Assembly: GCF_002327105.1 (NCBI RefSeq)
Contig: NZ_CP023406.1
Location: 1,240,001 to 1,304,000, forward strand
Origin: Luteimonas chenhongjianii
GTDB lineage: Bacteria > Pseudomonadota > Gammaproteobacteria > Xanthomonadales > Xanthomonadaceae
Reading direction: 5' to 3'
Length of the DNA: 64,000 nucleotides
The translations under genes were made by a program, and so were the position numbers. Every line of letters begins with the position of its first letter. Within the stretch, counting starts at the first letter, position 1. Below, piece by piece: positions 29,370 to 38,499 of the stretch. The notes beneath the pieces are model-generated. The model was not told the origin of the DNA, ran no database searches, and worked only from the letters and a program-made list of their open reading frames with translations.

Positions 29370-30601
29370 CCTATCTCGACGTACTGCGCACGGCGATCTT
29401 TGCACTGCGCGGCAACTGGATGCGCAGCGCCCTGACGTCGCTGGGCGTGATCATCGGCATCGCTGCGGTGATCGTCATGGTGTCGGTGGGCCAGGGCACG
29501 CAGGCCGAGATCGATCGCATGGTGTCGGGGCTGGGTTCGCAGCGGCTCGACATCTCGCCCGGTTCGCGGCGTACCACGGGGGGCGCGCGCCAGGCCAGCA
29601 GCAGCTTCTTCACCCTGAGCGAGGGCGACGCCGAGGCGATCCGCGAAGAGATTCCGGAAGTGCAGCTGGTGTCGGGCTCGCTGCGTGGCAACAGCCAGAT
29701 CGTATTCGGGGAGAAAAACTGGGCGAGCACCTGGCAGGGCGTACAGCCCGACTTCTTCGAGATCAACGGCTGGACGATCGTCGAAGGATCGGGGTTCGAG
29801 CCCCACGACTACAGCGGCGCCGGCAAGAGCGTGATCATCGGCGAGACCGTGCGCCGCGAATTGTTCGGCGAAGACAGCGGCGTCGGGCAGACGGTGCGGA
29901 TCGGGCGCACGCCATTCACCGTGGTCGGCGTGCTGAACTCCAAAGGCCAGGGCGGCTTCGGCCAGGACCAGGACGACGTGATGATGGTCCCCCTGGAAAC
30001 CGGTCGTCGCCGGCTGCTCGGGGCGATGGGCCTGCCGGCCGGGGCAGTGATGCAGATCGCACTCACGGTCGCGAACGCCGACGACCTGCCCTACGTGCAG
30101 GGCGAGGTCGAAGCCCTGCTGCGCCAGCGCCATCGCATCGCGCCCGGCGGCGAGGATGACTTCGCCGTGCGCAACATTTCCGAGATCGTCGCCACGCGGA
30201 CGGCGACTACCCGGCTGATGTCGCTGCTGCTGGGCGCAGTCGCGACGATCTCGCTGATCGTCGGCGGCATCGGCATCATGAACATCATGCTGGTGTCGGT
30301 GACCGAGCGGATCCGTGAGATCGGGCTGCGCATGGCGGTCGGCGCCGGGCCGACCGATGTCCGTCGCCAGTTTCTCGCCGAGGCGATGCTGCTCTCGCTT
30401 GGCGGTGGTGTGCTGGGCATCGCGATCGGAGTGGGCGGCGCCCTGCTGGTCGGCCATTTCAGCGACCTGCCGACCGCGCTCAGCAGCCAGGTGGTGCTGC
30501 TTGCTGCGGGATTCTCGGTCGCCACCGGGCTGTTCTTCGGCTATTACCCGGCGCGCAAGGCGTCCCAGCTCGATCCGATCGAGGCGCTGCGCCAGCAGTA
30601 A
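29366..30601 (+). CDS. MacB-like ABC transporter permease
   Basis: This 411-residue permease has the MacB/FtsX layout. One N-terminal transmembrane helix (residues about 20-45) is followed by a large periplasmic domain with the MacB core pattern (LGSQRLDISPG, EIPEVQLVSGS). Three C-terminal helices begin near residue 285, with the signature VGGIGIMNIMLVSVTERIRE and GLRMAVGAGP. With the adaptor and an outer-membrane channel encoded elsewhere it should export peptides, macrolides or other envelope-active compounds; the substrate is not visible. A weak 7-bp hairpin follows the stop. Confidence 0.92.
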   Translation: MTYLDVLRTAIFALRGNWMRSALTSLGVIIGIAAVIVMVSVGQGTQAEIDRMVSGLGSQRLDISPGSRRTTGGARQASSSFFTLSEGDAEAIREEIPEVQLVSGSLRGNSQIVFGEKNWASTWQGVQPDFFEINGWTIVEGSGFEPHDYSGAGKSVIIGETVRRELFGEDSGVGQTVRIGRTPFTVVGVLNSKGQGGFGQDQDDVMMVPLETGRRRLLGAMGLPAGAVMQIALTVANADDLPYVQGEVEALLRQRHRIAPGGEDDFAVRNISEIVATRTATTRLMSLLLGAVATISLIVGGIGIMNIMLVSVTERIREIGLRMAVGAGPTDVRRQFLAEAMLLSLGGGVLGIAIGVGGALLVGHFSDLPTALSSQVVLLAAGFSVATGLFFGYYPARKASQLDPIEALRQQ

Positions 30602-30767
30602 CGGCGCGTCGTCTGCTCGGTGAGCGCCGTGCGCTGAACAGGTGCGGCCGCCGACCTAGGGTCGCTCCCAGATTGAGCCGCGCGCCGGGCAACGCGAAGG
30701 TGGCGTATCGGCCGCGACCGCGCACATGCGCGTCGCGGCCCGCAGCTTCCGCTCTGGAGACGATGCA

Positions 30768-31427
30768 ATGACCGCAATTGCAGGTGGCACCCACAACATC
30801 GCCTGGGGAGACACCCTCTCCGGGCTCGCGGCCCGGTATGGCACCTCCGTCGACGCCCTGATGGCGGCAAACAGCAAGATCAGCAATCCTGATCTGATCT
30901 ACGCAGGCGACACCCTGGTGGTGCCCGGCGCGGCCGGCGCAGGCCGGGGCGCGCCGGCCGATACCGTTGCCGGGCCCGGCGCGGTGGGAGGTCCCGGAAC
31001 GGTCACCGGCAACAATGCCGCCGCGATCGCCGAGCAGTTCATCGGGCGCAACGCAGGCGAACTGAAGTACAGCGACGAGCTGCCGATGCAGTCCTGGGTA
31101 CCCAACAACGTCAACTGCGCCAACTTCGTATCCGCCGTGCTGCAGAAGGCAGGCCTGATCGAACCGGGGCAGGCCAGCGCATCGGTCGACCAGCTCGCCA
31201 ACAATCTCAAGGGGGACGGGTGGCAGACCGTCTCGCTGCAGAACGCGAAACCGGGCGACGTGGTGCTGATGCAACGCGATGGCCAGTCGCACGTCGTGCT
31301 GTTCGCCGGCTTCGACAATGGCCGGCCGACCTTCATCGGCTCCAACAACGTCAATGCCGACGGCTCGCAGCGGGTGAGCTGGGGTGGCGCGTCGGGCAAC
31401 TACGAGATCATCACCCCGTCACGTTGA
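30768..31427 (+). CDS. LysM plus CHAP/NlpC-like cysteine hydrolase without a signal peptide
   Basis: This 219-residue protein has a LysM domain at residues about 8-53 (HNIAWGDTLSGLAARYG, ending GDTLVVPG), a Gly/Pro linker to about residue 80, and a papain-fold domain at about 85-215. Cys117 (NCANFVS) and His175 (SHVVLF) are the likely catalytic pair, followed by a possible third residue in FIGSNN. Such domains cleave peptidoglycan peptide bonds. Strikingly, no Sec signal, lipobox or membrane helix precedes the LysM. GGAG at 30756-30759 fixes the ATG. It is a single gene followed by a good terminator. Delivery by another secretion route, or release on lysis, would be needed to reach the wall. 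Confidence 0.8.
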   Translation: MTAIAGGTHNIAWGDTLSGLAARYGTSVDALMAANSKISNPDLIYAGDTLVVPGAAGAGRGAPADTVAGPGAVGGPGTVTGNNAAAIAEQFIGRNAGELKYSDELPMQSWVPNNVNCANFVSAVLQKAGLIEPGQASASVDQLANNLKGDGWQTVSLQNAKPGDVVLMQRDGQSHVVLFAGFDNGRPTFIGSNNVNADGSQRVSWGGASGNYEIITPSR

Positions 31428-31447
31428 CCGACGGGCGTCGAACCAGA

Positions 31448-31470
31448 GGCCGGCCTTCGCCGGCCTTTTT
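31448..31470 (+). terminator. Rho-independent terminator of the LysM hydrolase gene
   Basis: GGCCGGC at 31448-31454 pairs with GCCGGCC at 31459-31465 around a CTTC loop and is followed by TTTTT at 31466-31470. It lies 21 nt after the stop codon at 31427. Confidence 0.85.
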
Positions 31471-31482
31471 CGGGTTCGCCGG

Positions 31483-32028
31483 TCAGAAGCCGAACAGCTG
31501 ACGCGGCGCGGCATGCGCCTGTGGCCACGTGAGCCAGCTCACGTCCGATGGCCCGATCGAGTGATCGACGAGAGTCCATTCCACCGTCTCGCCATCGCCA
31601 GCCTGCGCGCTCGGGACATCTGCACCGCCCGCAGCCTCCGCGACGTCGAGCACGCGCTCGGGCGCGTCCGGTGCGGCATCCTCAGCCGCAGGGGCGGTCG
31701 CCTGCAGCAGGGCCACGTAGACATCCGACATCCCGCCCGCGGCAGCGCGCTCGGCATAGGGCGTGCCTGCGTAATCGGGACGTCCGCCATCGGCCCCATG
31801 CATCGTGCCCTGCAGGAAGGCCCATTGGCCCAGGCGGTCCAGGCGTTCCACCTCCACATGGATGGCGTCGCCGAATCGGGCCCGCACCGGCTCGGTGGCT
31901 GCCTGCAGCAGTGCTTCGTAGCCGGGATCCCCCGGCCGTTGCGGCGACACGGTGGACTGGGCGAATACAGGCTGCATGACGGCTCCGAGTAGCAACGCAG
32001 CAAGGGCTGCGGGAACAGGATGGCGCAT
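31483..32028 (-). CDS. Secreted or periplasmic protein of unknown function
   Basis: This 181-residue protein has an N-terminal signal peptide (MRHPVPAALAALLLGAVMQPVFA, likely cut before Gln24). The mature part begins with a compact domain having the pattern RARFGDAIHVEVERLDRLG and WAFLQGTMH. It then has an acidic Ala/Glu/Pro-rich stretch and a conserved-looking C-terminus with IGPSDVSWL and ending LFGF. I do not recognise a catalytic motif. The start at 32028 has GGAG upstream and gives the signal peptide directly. It converges with the LysM hydrolase gene and lies downstream of the subtilisin-like protease on the same strand. Confidence 0.75.
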   Translation of the reverse strand: MRHPVPAALAALLLGAVMQPVFAQSTVSPQRPGDPGYEALLQAATEPVRARFGDAIHVEVERLDRLGQWAFLQGTMHGADGGRPDYAGTPYAERAAAGGMSDVYVALLQATAPAAEDAAPDAPERVLDVAEAAGGADVPSAQAGDGETVEWTLVDHSIGPSDVSWLTWPQAHAAPRQLFGF

Positions 32029-32158
32029 CGACGACTCCAGCGGAAAGCCAGGTGGGATGCAGTGTGGCCCGACGCGGATTTCCGGACGGTGAAACACGCG
32101 GGTGGCCACGCAAGCTGCAGCGGGTGCGCTGGCCGCGCGATCGAACCCCCAACGCGAC

Positions 32159-32184
32159 GAGGGCGCCCCGGTCGGGACGCCCTC
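32159..32184 (-). terminator. Terminator-like hairpin after the subtilisin gene
   Basis: An 11-bp inverted repeat with one G-T pair (GAGGGCGCCCC and GGGACGCCCTC on the plus strand) starts 16 nt after the protease stop. It has no T-run, so it may stabilise the mRNA end or act with Rho. Confidence 0.5.
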
Positions 32185-32199
32185 GAACGATCACGACGC

Positions 32200-33432
32200 T
32201 CAGCGGGTATAAAGCAGGCGGTTCGGCGAGCCCGAGCCGACGCCGCTCAGCCGGTTCGTCGTCGCATTGCTGTAGAGCCAGTTGCGTACCGTGGCCGGCG
32301 AAGCGGACGGGTTGTTGGTCAGGTACAGCGCCGCCGCACCCGCGACATGGGGCGACGCCATCGACGTGCCACTGATGCTGTTGGACGCCGAGGTGCTGGT
32401 GTGCCAGGCCGAGGTGATGGCGCTGCCGGGCGCGAAAATGTTCACGCAGCTGCCGATATTGGAGAACGAGGAGCGCGCGTCGGTCCGCGTGCTCGAGCCG
32501 ACGGTCACCGCATTGGCCACGCGCGCAGGCGAGTAGTTGCAGGCATTGGCGCCGTTGTCGTTACCCGCGGCGACGACGACGGTCACGCCACTGCTGATGA
32601 GGTTGTTGGTCGCGGTGTCGGTCGCGGACGATGCGGGTCCGCCCAGGCTCATGTTCGCCACGGCCGGCAGCACACGGTTCGCACGGACCCAGTCGATGCC
32701 GGCGATGATCGTCGAGTTGGAGCTTCCCCCCGAGCAGCCGAACACCCGGACCGGCACCAGCCGCACCTGTTTGGCGACGCCCCAGGTGGTGCCGCCGACC
32801 GTGCCCGCGACGTGCGTGCCATGCCCGTTGCAGTCGTTGGTGCCGCGTCCGTCGTTGATCGCCGAATAGCCCGAGAGCAGGCGCGAGCCGAACTGGGTGT
32901 GCCCGGCGCGGATGCCGCTGTCGATGATGTAGGCGCGCACGTTCGCGGCCAGCGGGGTGTAGATGTAACTGCCATTGAGTGGCAGGTCGCGCTGGTCGAC
33001 CCGGTCCAGTCCCCAGGTCGCGCCGGTCTGGGTGGCCGACAGCTCGATGTAGCCGTCTTCCTCGACGAACTCGACACGGGGATCGTTGAGCAGGCGCGCA
33101 AGCTTGCGCTCGTCGGCATCGACGACCATGCCGTGCAGGGCGTGGGTATAGAGCTGGCTGACCGGCAGGTCGTAGCGGGCGGCGATGTCGACCACGCGCT
33201 TCTCCACCTCCGCAGCGATCGCCGCATCTGCCGAGCCTGCCAGGGCCTTGTCGAGACGACCCGCCTGGCGGTCTGCATCGACCTGTTCTCGGATGTCGCC
33301 GCTGTTGAAGACGACGATGTACTTGCCGGGGATGGCGTTCTCGACCTTGCGCAATTCCGCGGCGAAGGCGGGCGCGGCGAGCACGGCGGACACGGCGGAC
33401 ACGGCGAGGGCGAGCAGATGCTTGCGGATCAT
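32200..33432 (-). CDS. Secreted subtilisin-like serine protease (S8 family, proteinase K-like)
   Basis: This is a 410-residue prepro-protease. A signal peptide ends near AFA (residue 24), an I9-type propeptide spans about residues 35-130 (GKYIVVF to [10 protein letters not shown]), and the catalytic domain runs to the end. The triad is Asp171 (IIDSG), His204 (NGHGTHVAG) and Ser357 ([11 protein letters not shown]), with oxyanion Asn291 (AAGND). Several cysteines could form disulfides. There is no C-terminal P or PPC domain. Lysobacter and relatives secrete many such enzymes for feeding on other cells. An AAGGAA site precedes the ATG. Confidence 0.93.
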   Translation of the reverse strand: MIRKHLLALAVSAVSAVLAAPAFAAELRKVENAIPGKYIVVFNSGDIREQVDADRQAGRLDKALAGSADAAIAAEVEKRVVDIAARYDLPVSQLYTHALHGMVVDADERKLARLLNDPRVEFVEEDGYIELSATQTGATWGLDRVDQRDLPLNGSYIYTPLAANVRAYIIDSGIRAGHTQFGSRLLSGYSAINDGRGTNDCNGHGTHVAGTVGGTTWGVAKQVRLVPVRVFGCSGGSSNSTIIAGIDWVRANRVLPAVANMSLGGPASSATDTATNNLISSGVTVVVAAGNDNGANACNYSPARVANAVTVGSSTRTDARSSFSNIGSCVNIFAPGSAITSAWHTSTSASNSISGTSMASPHVAGAAALYLTNNPSASPATVRNWLYSNATTNRLSGVGSGSPNRLLYTR

Positions 33433-33858
33433 GGCTGGGTTCCTTGACGAAGTTGGTCTGTCGGCGGTTTTTCCCTGTTCCTGCAGTTCAAGGCACGCGA
33501 ATGCATACCGGTCCGAGGACGCTGGCGGGTGCGGCGCCGACTGTCAATGAACGGGGAACCCTCCACACGCCATGCCCTTTTGCACTGTGCGGCGGGACAC
33601 GGAAATCGGGCTGTAATCGTTTCAAGTGCTGACGCGACTCATTCCCAGTGCGCAGCGCCGATGGGCGAGCCACCTCTGGAGGCGCGCGTATGCCTGGCGC
33701 TGAAGGCCCGCCCGTTCTCGCCCGAGCACATTTTCCGGCGATTCCCCCGACCCCCGACCACGGCGCGCGGTGTGGCCCTGCTTCACAGCCGCAGTCGCGG
33801 TCGACCCCGGCCTTTTGCTGGTCGCTGTGATCCTGCTGTCAGCGTGCCGCGACCGCCG
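33433..33858. other. Gene-free stretch of about 425 bp
   Basis: This lies between the start of the protease gene and the end of the SGNH lipoprotein gene, both on the minus strand. It should hold the protease promoter, but I could not find a convincing -10/-35 pair. Open frames here lack ribosome sites and protein-like composition. No tRNA or strong hairpin is visible. Confidence 0.5.
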
Positions 33859-34569
33859 TCAGCGCAGCAGATAGGGGCCGATGATCTCGCGCCACAAGGC
33901 ATAGCCCGCGGCGTTCATGTGCAGGCGATCGGCGATGAAGAGTTCTTCGCGCGGCAGTCCGTCGGCGCCCAGCATCGGCGTGAACACATCGATGTAGGCG
34001 ATGTTGCGCTGGCGCGAAGCCCAGGTGCGCAGCGCCTCGTTGGTCTCGCGCTGGAACCCGAGCAGGTGCACTCTCGACGGGCTCGGCTTGATCCCGAGCA
34101 GGGCGACCGGCGTCCCGGGCAGGGCCGACTGGACGCGGGCAACGAATGCCCGGGTATCGGCGACGACCTGGGCCGGCGTGCGGCCTTCGGAGATGTCGTT
34201 GTCGCCGGCATAGAGCACGATCTGGCGCGGCCGATAACGCAGGGCCACTTCCTCGGCGTACCAGACCGCATCGCGAACCTGGGAGCCCCCGAAGCCCCTG
34301 TTCAGCACGGTGACGCCCGGGAAATCCCGCTTGAGACTCTCCCACATGCGCACCGACGAACTGCCCGTGAAGACCACGGGCCGCGCGGGCGGCGGCGTGG
34401 CGACGTCCTCGGCGGCGAATCGCGCCATGTCCGTGGCCCATTCGGGCGACGACACGGGATCCAGCGGGGCTTGGACCACGTTGCGCCCGGCGCAGCCGGC
34501 CAGCAGGCCCAGAACGATGAGCGCGGCGGCCAGCACGGCGCGGGCTGCAGGGAGATGTTGCGTGCGCAT
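33859..34569 (-). CDS. SGNH/GDSL-type esterase lipoprotein
   Basis: This 236-residue lipoprotein has a lipobox Leu-Leu-Ala-Gly-Cys with Cys26. The SGNH blocks are visible: block I as FTGSSS near residues 68-72 (Ser in place of Asp), block II Gly in RGFGGS, block III Asn in YAGDNDI, and block V DRLHMN with the catalytic Asp-x-x-His. Such enzymes hydrolyse acyl esters of lipids or of cell-wall sugars; the substrate is not visible. The ATG at 34569 has GGAG upstream; a longer in-frame version from 34605 lacks one. Confidence 0.88.
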   Translation of the reverse strand: MRTQHLPAARAVLAAALIVLGLLAGCAGRNVVQAPLDPVSSPEWATDMARFAAEDVATPPPARPVVFTGSSSVRMWESLKRDFPGVTVLNRGFGGSQVRDAVWYAEEVALRYRPRQIVLYAGDNDISEGRTPAQVVADTRAFVARVQSALPGTPVALLGIKPSPSRVHLLGFQRETNEALRTWASRQRNIAYIDVFTPMLGADGLPREELFIADRLHMNAAGYALWREIIGPYLLR

Positions 34570-34782
34570 TGCAGAGTCTCCGGATCGGTCGCCACGCCAG
34601 TTCAACAGCCACGGACGGGCGATGCAAACCGCGAGCGGCCGACGTGGCGCCGTGGACGTGTCAGAATTGGCGCTTCACGACTGTATGCGCGGTCCCCCAT
34701 GTCACCGACTGTTGCGCGGCCCGTGTCGGGCCGTTTTGGCGTCCGCGCCCCGTGTCGCGCTCCGCCGGAGGCGCGGTGACCG

Positions 34783-35163
34783 ATGGCGGACGGAATCGGT
34801 CATCGGCCACGCGGTCTGGGCCGCATCTTCCGGGCGACGGTCTGGTCGTGGCAGGGATTGCGCGCGGCCTGGCTGCACGAGTCTTCGTTCCGGCTCGAGG
34901 TCTACCTGCTGGTGGTGCTTGCGCCGCTGGCACTGTGGCTGGGCGCCAATGGACCGGAGCGCGCACTGTTGCTCGGCAGCTGCCTGCTGGTGCTATCGGT
35001 GGAACTGCTCAATTCGGCGATCGAGACCGTGATCGAACGCTATGGGCCGGAGCACCACGAGCTCGCGGGCCGGGCCAAGGACATGGGTTCGGCCGCTGTG
35101 TTCGTCGCGATGCTCAACGTACTGGTGGTGTGGGGCCTGATTCTGCTGCCGCGTTGGCTTTGA
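34783..35163 (+). CDS. dgkA: Diacylglycerol kinase
   Basis: This 126-residue inner-membrane enzyme phosphorylates diacylglycerol released by periplasmic glucan synthesis and recycles it to phosphatidate. Three transmembrane helices and the diagnostic motif VELLNSAIETVIER are present, along with the ESSFRLE amphipathic region and AKDMGSAAVF. Length is typical (about 120). Confidence 0.94.
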   Translation: MADGIGHRPRGLGRIFRATVWSWQGLRAAWLHESSFRLEVYLLVVLAPLALWLGANGPERALLLGSCLLVLSVELLNSAIETVIERYGPEHHELAGRAKDMGSAAVFVAMLNVLVVWGLILLPRWL

Positions 35164-35215
35164 GCGCGACAGACTGCCCCGCACCGATGGAAACACAATC
35201 GAGGACCTCTTCCCC

Positions 35216-35995
35216 ATGATGGAATTGCTTACCGACCCGCAGGTCTGGATCCTGCTGATCACCCTCAGCGCGATCGAGATCGTTCTGGGCATCGACAACC
35301 TGGTGTTCATTTCGATCGCCGTCGCCAAGCTGCCCCTGGAACAGCGCGAGTTCGCGCGCAAGTTCGGCATCGCCGTTGCCTGCGTCACCCGCATCGGCCT
35401 GCTGCTGATGCTCGCGTGGCTCGCAGGGCTGACCGATCCGCTGTTCGCCGTATTCGGACGCGGCATATCGGTGCGTGATCTGGTGCTGATCCTCGGCGGC
35501 CTGTTCCTGATCGTGAAGGGCGCGATGGAGATCCGCGAGCAGCTCAAGGGCGAGGACGGTGAAGCGCACGGCACGCTCGGCAAGGCGACCGCGTCGTTCG
35601 GCACGGTGATCGCGCAGATCGCGGTCATCGACATCGTGTTCTCGCTCGACTCGGTGATCGCCGCGGTCGGCATGGCCGGCGACTACGTGCCGGTGATGGT
35701 CTGCGCGATCCTGCTGGCGGTGGCGGTGATGCTGGTGGCCGCGCAACCGCTCGGCAAGTTCATCGACGCGAACCCGACGGTGAAGATGCTGGCGCTGGCC
35801 TTCATCGTGCTGATCGGCGCGTACCTGCTGCTCGATGGCGTGGGCGTGCACATTCCCAAGGGCTACATCTATGGCTCGATGGGGTTCTCCGCCGCGGTCG
35901 AGCTGCTGAACCTGTGGGCCAAGCGCAACGCGATGCGCGTGCGCGGCGAGCGCACGCCGCCGGTGGATGAGCCCACCGACCCGATGCCGCGCTGA
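35216..35995 (+). CDS. TerC/Alx-family membrane protein
   Basis: This 259-residue protein has seven hydrophobic helices with the TerC signatures [12 protein letters not shown] near the N-terminus and [16 protein letters not shown] in the middle, where the Asp residues sit in the membrane. The family exports metal ions, and manganese export has been shown for relatives. Two adjacent Met codons start it. No riboswitch is apparent in the 52-bp gap upstream. It lies only 4 nt before lgt, suggesting cotranscription. Confidence 0.9.
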   Translation: MMELLTDPQVWILLITLSAIEIVLGIDNLVFISIAVAKLPLEQREFARKFGIAVACVTRIGLLLMLAWLAGLTDPLFAVFGRGISVRDLVLILGGLFLIVKGAMEIREQLKGEDGEAHGTLGKATASFGTVIAQIAVIDIVFSLDSVIAAVGMAGDYVPVMVCAILLAVAVMLVAAQPLGKFIDANPTVKMLALAFIVLIGAYLLLDGVGVHIPKGYIYGSMGFSAAVELLNLWAKRNAMRVRGERTPPVDEPTDPMPR

Positions 35996-35999
35996 TCCG

Positions 36000-36896
36000 A
36001 TGACGATTCTCCACCAGATCGATCCGATCGCCCTGCAGCTGCCACAGATCGGTCCCTTCCAGCCCTCGGTGCACTGGTACGGCGTGATGTACCTGCTGGC
36101 CTTCGCCAGTGCGTGGCTGCTCGGGCGCGCGCGGATCCGCGCCGGCCGGTTGCCCGGCGTGGACGAGGAGGCCTTCGGCGACCTGCTGTTCTACGGCATC
36201 CTCGGCGTGATCCTCGGCGGCCGCATCGGTTACGTGCTGTTCTATGCGACCGGCGAGCTGCTGGCCGACCCGCTGATGCTGTTCAAGGTCTGGGATGGCG
36301 GCATGAGCTTCCACGGGGGCCTGCTGGGCGTGCTGGTGGCGGCATGGCTGTGGTCGCGCCGGCAGCGGCTGCACTTCTTCGACGTCATGGATTTCGTCGC
36401 TCCCCTGGTGCCGCTGGGCCTGGGCCTGGGCCGGATCGGCAACTACATCGGCGCCGAGCTGTGGGGCAAGTACACGCAGGCCGGCTGGGGCGTGGTGTTC
36501 CCGACCGACCCCGTGTTCCGCGGCTGGTCCGCCGAGCGGCTGCAGGCCGAGTTCGCGGCCGGCGCGCTGGACCAGTTCGCCCGGCATCCCTCGCAGCTCT
36601 ATCAGGCCTTCCTCGAGGGCGTGGTGATGTTCGTGCTGGTGTGGGGGTTCTCGCGCCGGCCGCGCCGCCGCTACGCGGTCTCGGGCCTGTTCGCGCTGCT
36701 CTACGGCGTCTTCCGGTTCCTGGTCGAGTTCGTGCGTGTGCCCGATGCCGACCTCGGCTATCTGGCCTTCGGCTGGTTGACGATGGGGCAGGTGCTGTCG
36801 ATGCCGCTGATCGCATTGGGTCTGTTCCTGCTGTGGCGTTCGCGCACCGCACCGGTGTTGCTGCCGGTGGTACCCGCGACGGCGAAGGTGGACTGA
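36000..36896 (+). CDS. lgt: Prolipoprotein diacylglyceryl transferase
   Basis: This 298-residue inner-membrane enzyme attaches diacylglycerol to the lipobox cysteine of prolipoproteins. Family motifs include [16 protein letters not shown], the Lgt signature [14 protein letters not shown] and [12 protein letters not shown]. Seven transmembrane segments are predicted. ATG at 36000 is used; the thyA GTG begins one base after the stop. Confidence 0.95.
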   Translation: MTILHQIDPIALQLPQIGPFQPSVHWYGVMYLLAFASAWLLGRARIRAGRLPGVDEEAFGDLLFYGILGVILGGRIGYVLFYATGELLADPLMLFKVWDGGMSFHGGLLGVLVAAWLWSRRQRLHFFDVMDFVAPLVPLGLGLGRIGNYIGAELWGKYTQAGWGVVFPTDPVFRGWSAERLQAEFAAGALDQFARHPSQLYQAFLEGVVMFVLVWGFSRRPRRRYAVSGLFALLYGVFRFLVEFVRVPDADLGYLAFGWLTMGQVLSMPLIALGLFLLWRSRTAPVLLPVVPATAKVD

Positions 36897-36897
36897 C

Positions 36898-37692
36898 GTG
36901 CAGGCGTATCTCGAGCTGCTGCGCCACGTACTCGAACACGGCAACGACAAGGCCGACCGCACGGGCACCGGCACCCGCAGCGTGTTCGGCTGGCAGATGC
37001 GTTTCGACCTGGCGCAGGGCTTCCCGCTGGTCACGACCAAGAAGCTGCACCTGCGCTCGATCATCCACGAGCTGTTGTGGTTCCTGCAGGGCGACACCAA
37101 CATCGAGTATCTCAAGGCGCACAAGGTCGGCATCTGGGACGAATGGGCCGATGCCCACGGCAATCTCGGCCCGGTCTACGGCAAGCAGTGGCGGCGCTGG
37201 ACCGGCAGCGACGGCCGCGAGATCGACCAGATCCGCTGGGTCGTCGACGAGATCCGCCGCAACCCGGACTCGCGTCGGCTGATCGTCAGTGCCTGGAACG
37301 TCGCCGATCTCCCGGACATGGCCCTGATGCCCTGTCACACGATGTTCCAGTTCTACGTGGTCGACGGAAAGCTCAGCTGTCAGCTCTACCAGCGCAGCGG
37401 AGACATCTTCCTCGGGGTGCCGTTCAACATCGCCAGTTACGCGCTGCTGACCCACATGGTTGCGCAGGTGACGGGGCTGGGGGTCGGCGATTTCGTGCAC
37501 ACGCTCGGTGACGCCCACCTCTACTCGAACCACTTCGAGCAGGCGCGCGAGCAGCTCGCACGTGCGCCCCGGCCGCTGCCGACGCTGCGCCTGAACCCCG
37601 AGGTGACCGATCTGTTCGCGTTCCGCTTCGAGGACATCGCGATCGATGGCTACGACCCGCTGCCGGCGATCAAGGCGCCGGTCGCGGTCTGA
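36898..37692 (+). CDS. thyA: Thymidylate synthase
   Basis: This 264-residue enzyme methylates dUMP to dTMP with methylene-tetrahydrofolate, giving dihydrofolate. The catalytic Cys146 lies in [12 protein letters not shown], at the same number as in Escherichia coli ThyA, with the dUMP-phosphate arginines in RTGTGT and SRR and the C-terminal AVAV-like end. Length equals the E. coli enzyme exactly. A GTG start follows lgt directly. folA, which regenerates the folate, comes next. Confidence 0.97.
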   Translation: MQAYLELLRHVLEHGNDKADRTGTGTRSVFGWQMRFDLAQGFPLVTTKKLHLRSIIHELLWFLQGDTNIEYLKAHKVGIWDEWADAHGNLGPVYGKQWRRWTGSDGREIDQIRWVVDEIRRNPDSRRLIVSAWNVADLPDMALMPCHTMFQFYVVDGKLSCQLYQRSGDIFLGVPFNIASYALLTHMVAQVTGLGVGDFVHTLGDAHLYSNHFEQAREQLARAPRPLPTLRLNPEVTDLFAFRFEDIAIDGYDPLPAIKAPVAV

Positions 37693-37711
37693 CGCCGACA
37701 GGCAACAGCAG

Positions 37712-38266
37712 ATGGGCGATCCCGGCCAACAGCCTCATGAAACGGGCGATGCCTACACGCGCCGCGCGGCGCCGCGCGTCGTGCTGGTCGCCGCGCTCGA
37801 CCGCAATCGCGCGATCGGCCGCGGCAATGCGATGCCCTGGCACCTGCCGGACGATTTCCGGCACTTCAAACGACTGACGCTCGGCAAGCCGGTGCTGATG
37901 GGCCGACGCACCGCCGAGGCGATCGGCCGCGCCCTGCCGGGACGGACCAACCTGGTGCTGACGCGCAGCGGCCGCGTGCCCTTCGAGGGCATGCAGGCAG
38001 TGGCCACGCTGGACGCGGCGATCGCGATCGCAGAGGGTCAGCGCGCTGCGGAGTTGTGCGTGATCGGCGGCGGCGAGGTCTACGCGCTGACGCTGCCGCA
38101 TGCAGACGTGCTGCAACTGACCCATGTCGACACGATCGTGGAGGACGCGGACGCGTTCTTCCCCGCCTGGGACGCCTGCCAGTGGCGCGAGGTCTCGCGC
38201 CAGATGCATGCAAGCGACGCACGGCACGCACATGCGTTCGAGTTCGTTGAATATCGGCGGCGTTGA
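37712..38266 (+). CDS. folA: Dihydrofolate reductase
   Basis: This enzyme reduces dihydrofolate made by ThyA. The core from about residue 22 has AALDRNRAIGRGNAMPWHLPDD with the catalytic acidic residue, GRRTAEAIGR, NLVLTR and the NADPH loop IGGGEVYALTLP. At 184 residues it is about 20 longer than usual because of a polar N-terminal extension from the ATG at 37712. A shorter GTG-initiated form at the core is conceivable. It follows thyA by 19 nt. Confidence 0.93.
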   Translation: MGDPGQQPHETGDAYTRRAAPRVVLVAALDRNRAIGRGNAMPWHLPDDFRHFKRLTLGKPVLMGRRTAEAIGRALPGRTNLVLTRSGRVPFEGMQAVATLDAAIAIAEGQRAAELCVIGGGEVYALTLPHADVLQLTHVDTIVEDADAFFPAWDACQWREVSRQMHASDARHAHAFEFVEYRRR

Positions 38267-38499
38267 CGGGGCCTGATCACAAGCCACGCACGTCAGCGCT
38301 CGCGACGCGCGCCAATGCCTGCCGGCACCGTCGTGTGACGCAGTGGGTCGGGAGCGTCGTGGTGCCGTCGATTGACGAGCGGTCGGCGAGTCACCGGGCG
38401 TGTGGCGAATGCGCCGACGCGCCCTGGGTCAAGCGCTGCCGGCGCGAGGGCGGATGCTGATGAAATGCGGCCGCTCGCGGGACTGCGGCGCGGGTTGAC

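Noticed and set aside
32110-32199. A GATCGAACCCCC stretch that resembles the T-loop end of a tRNA
   Set aside because: No acceptor, D or anticodon stem can be folded around it. The strong nearby hairpin is better explained as an mRNA 3' end.
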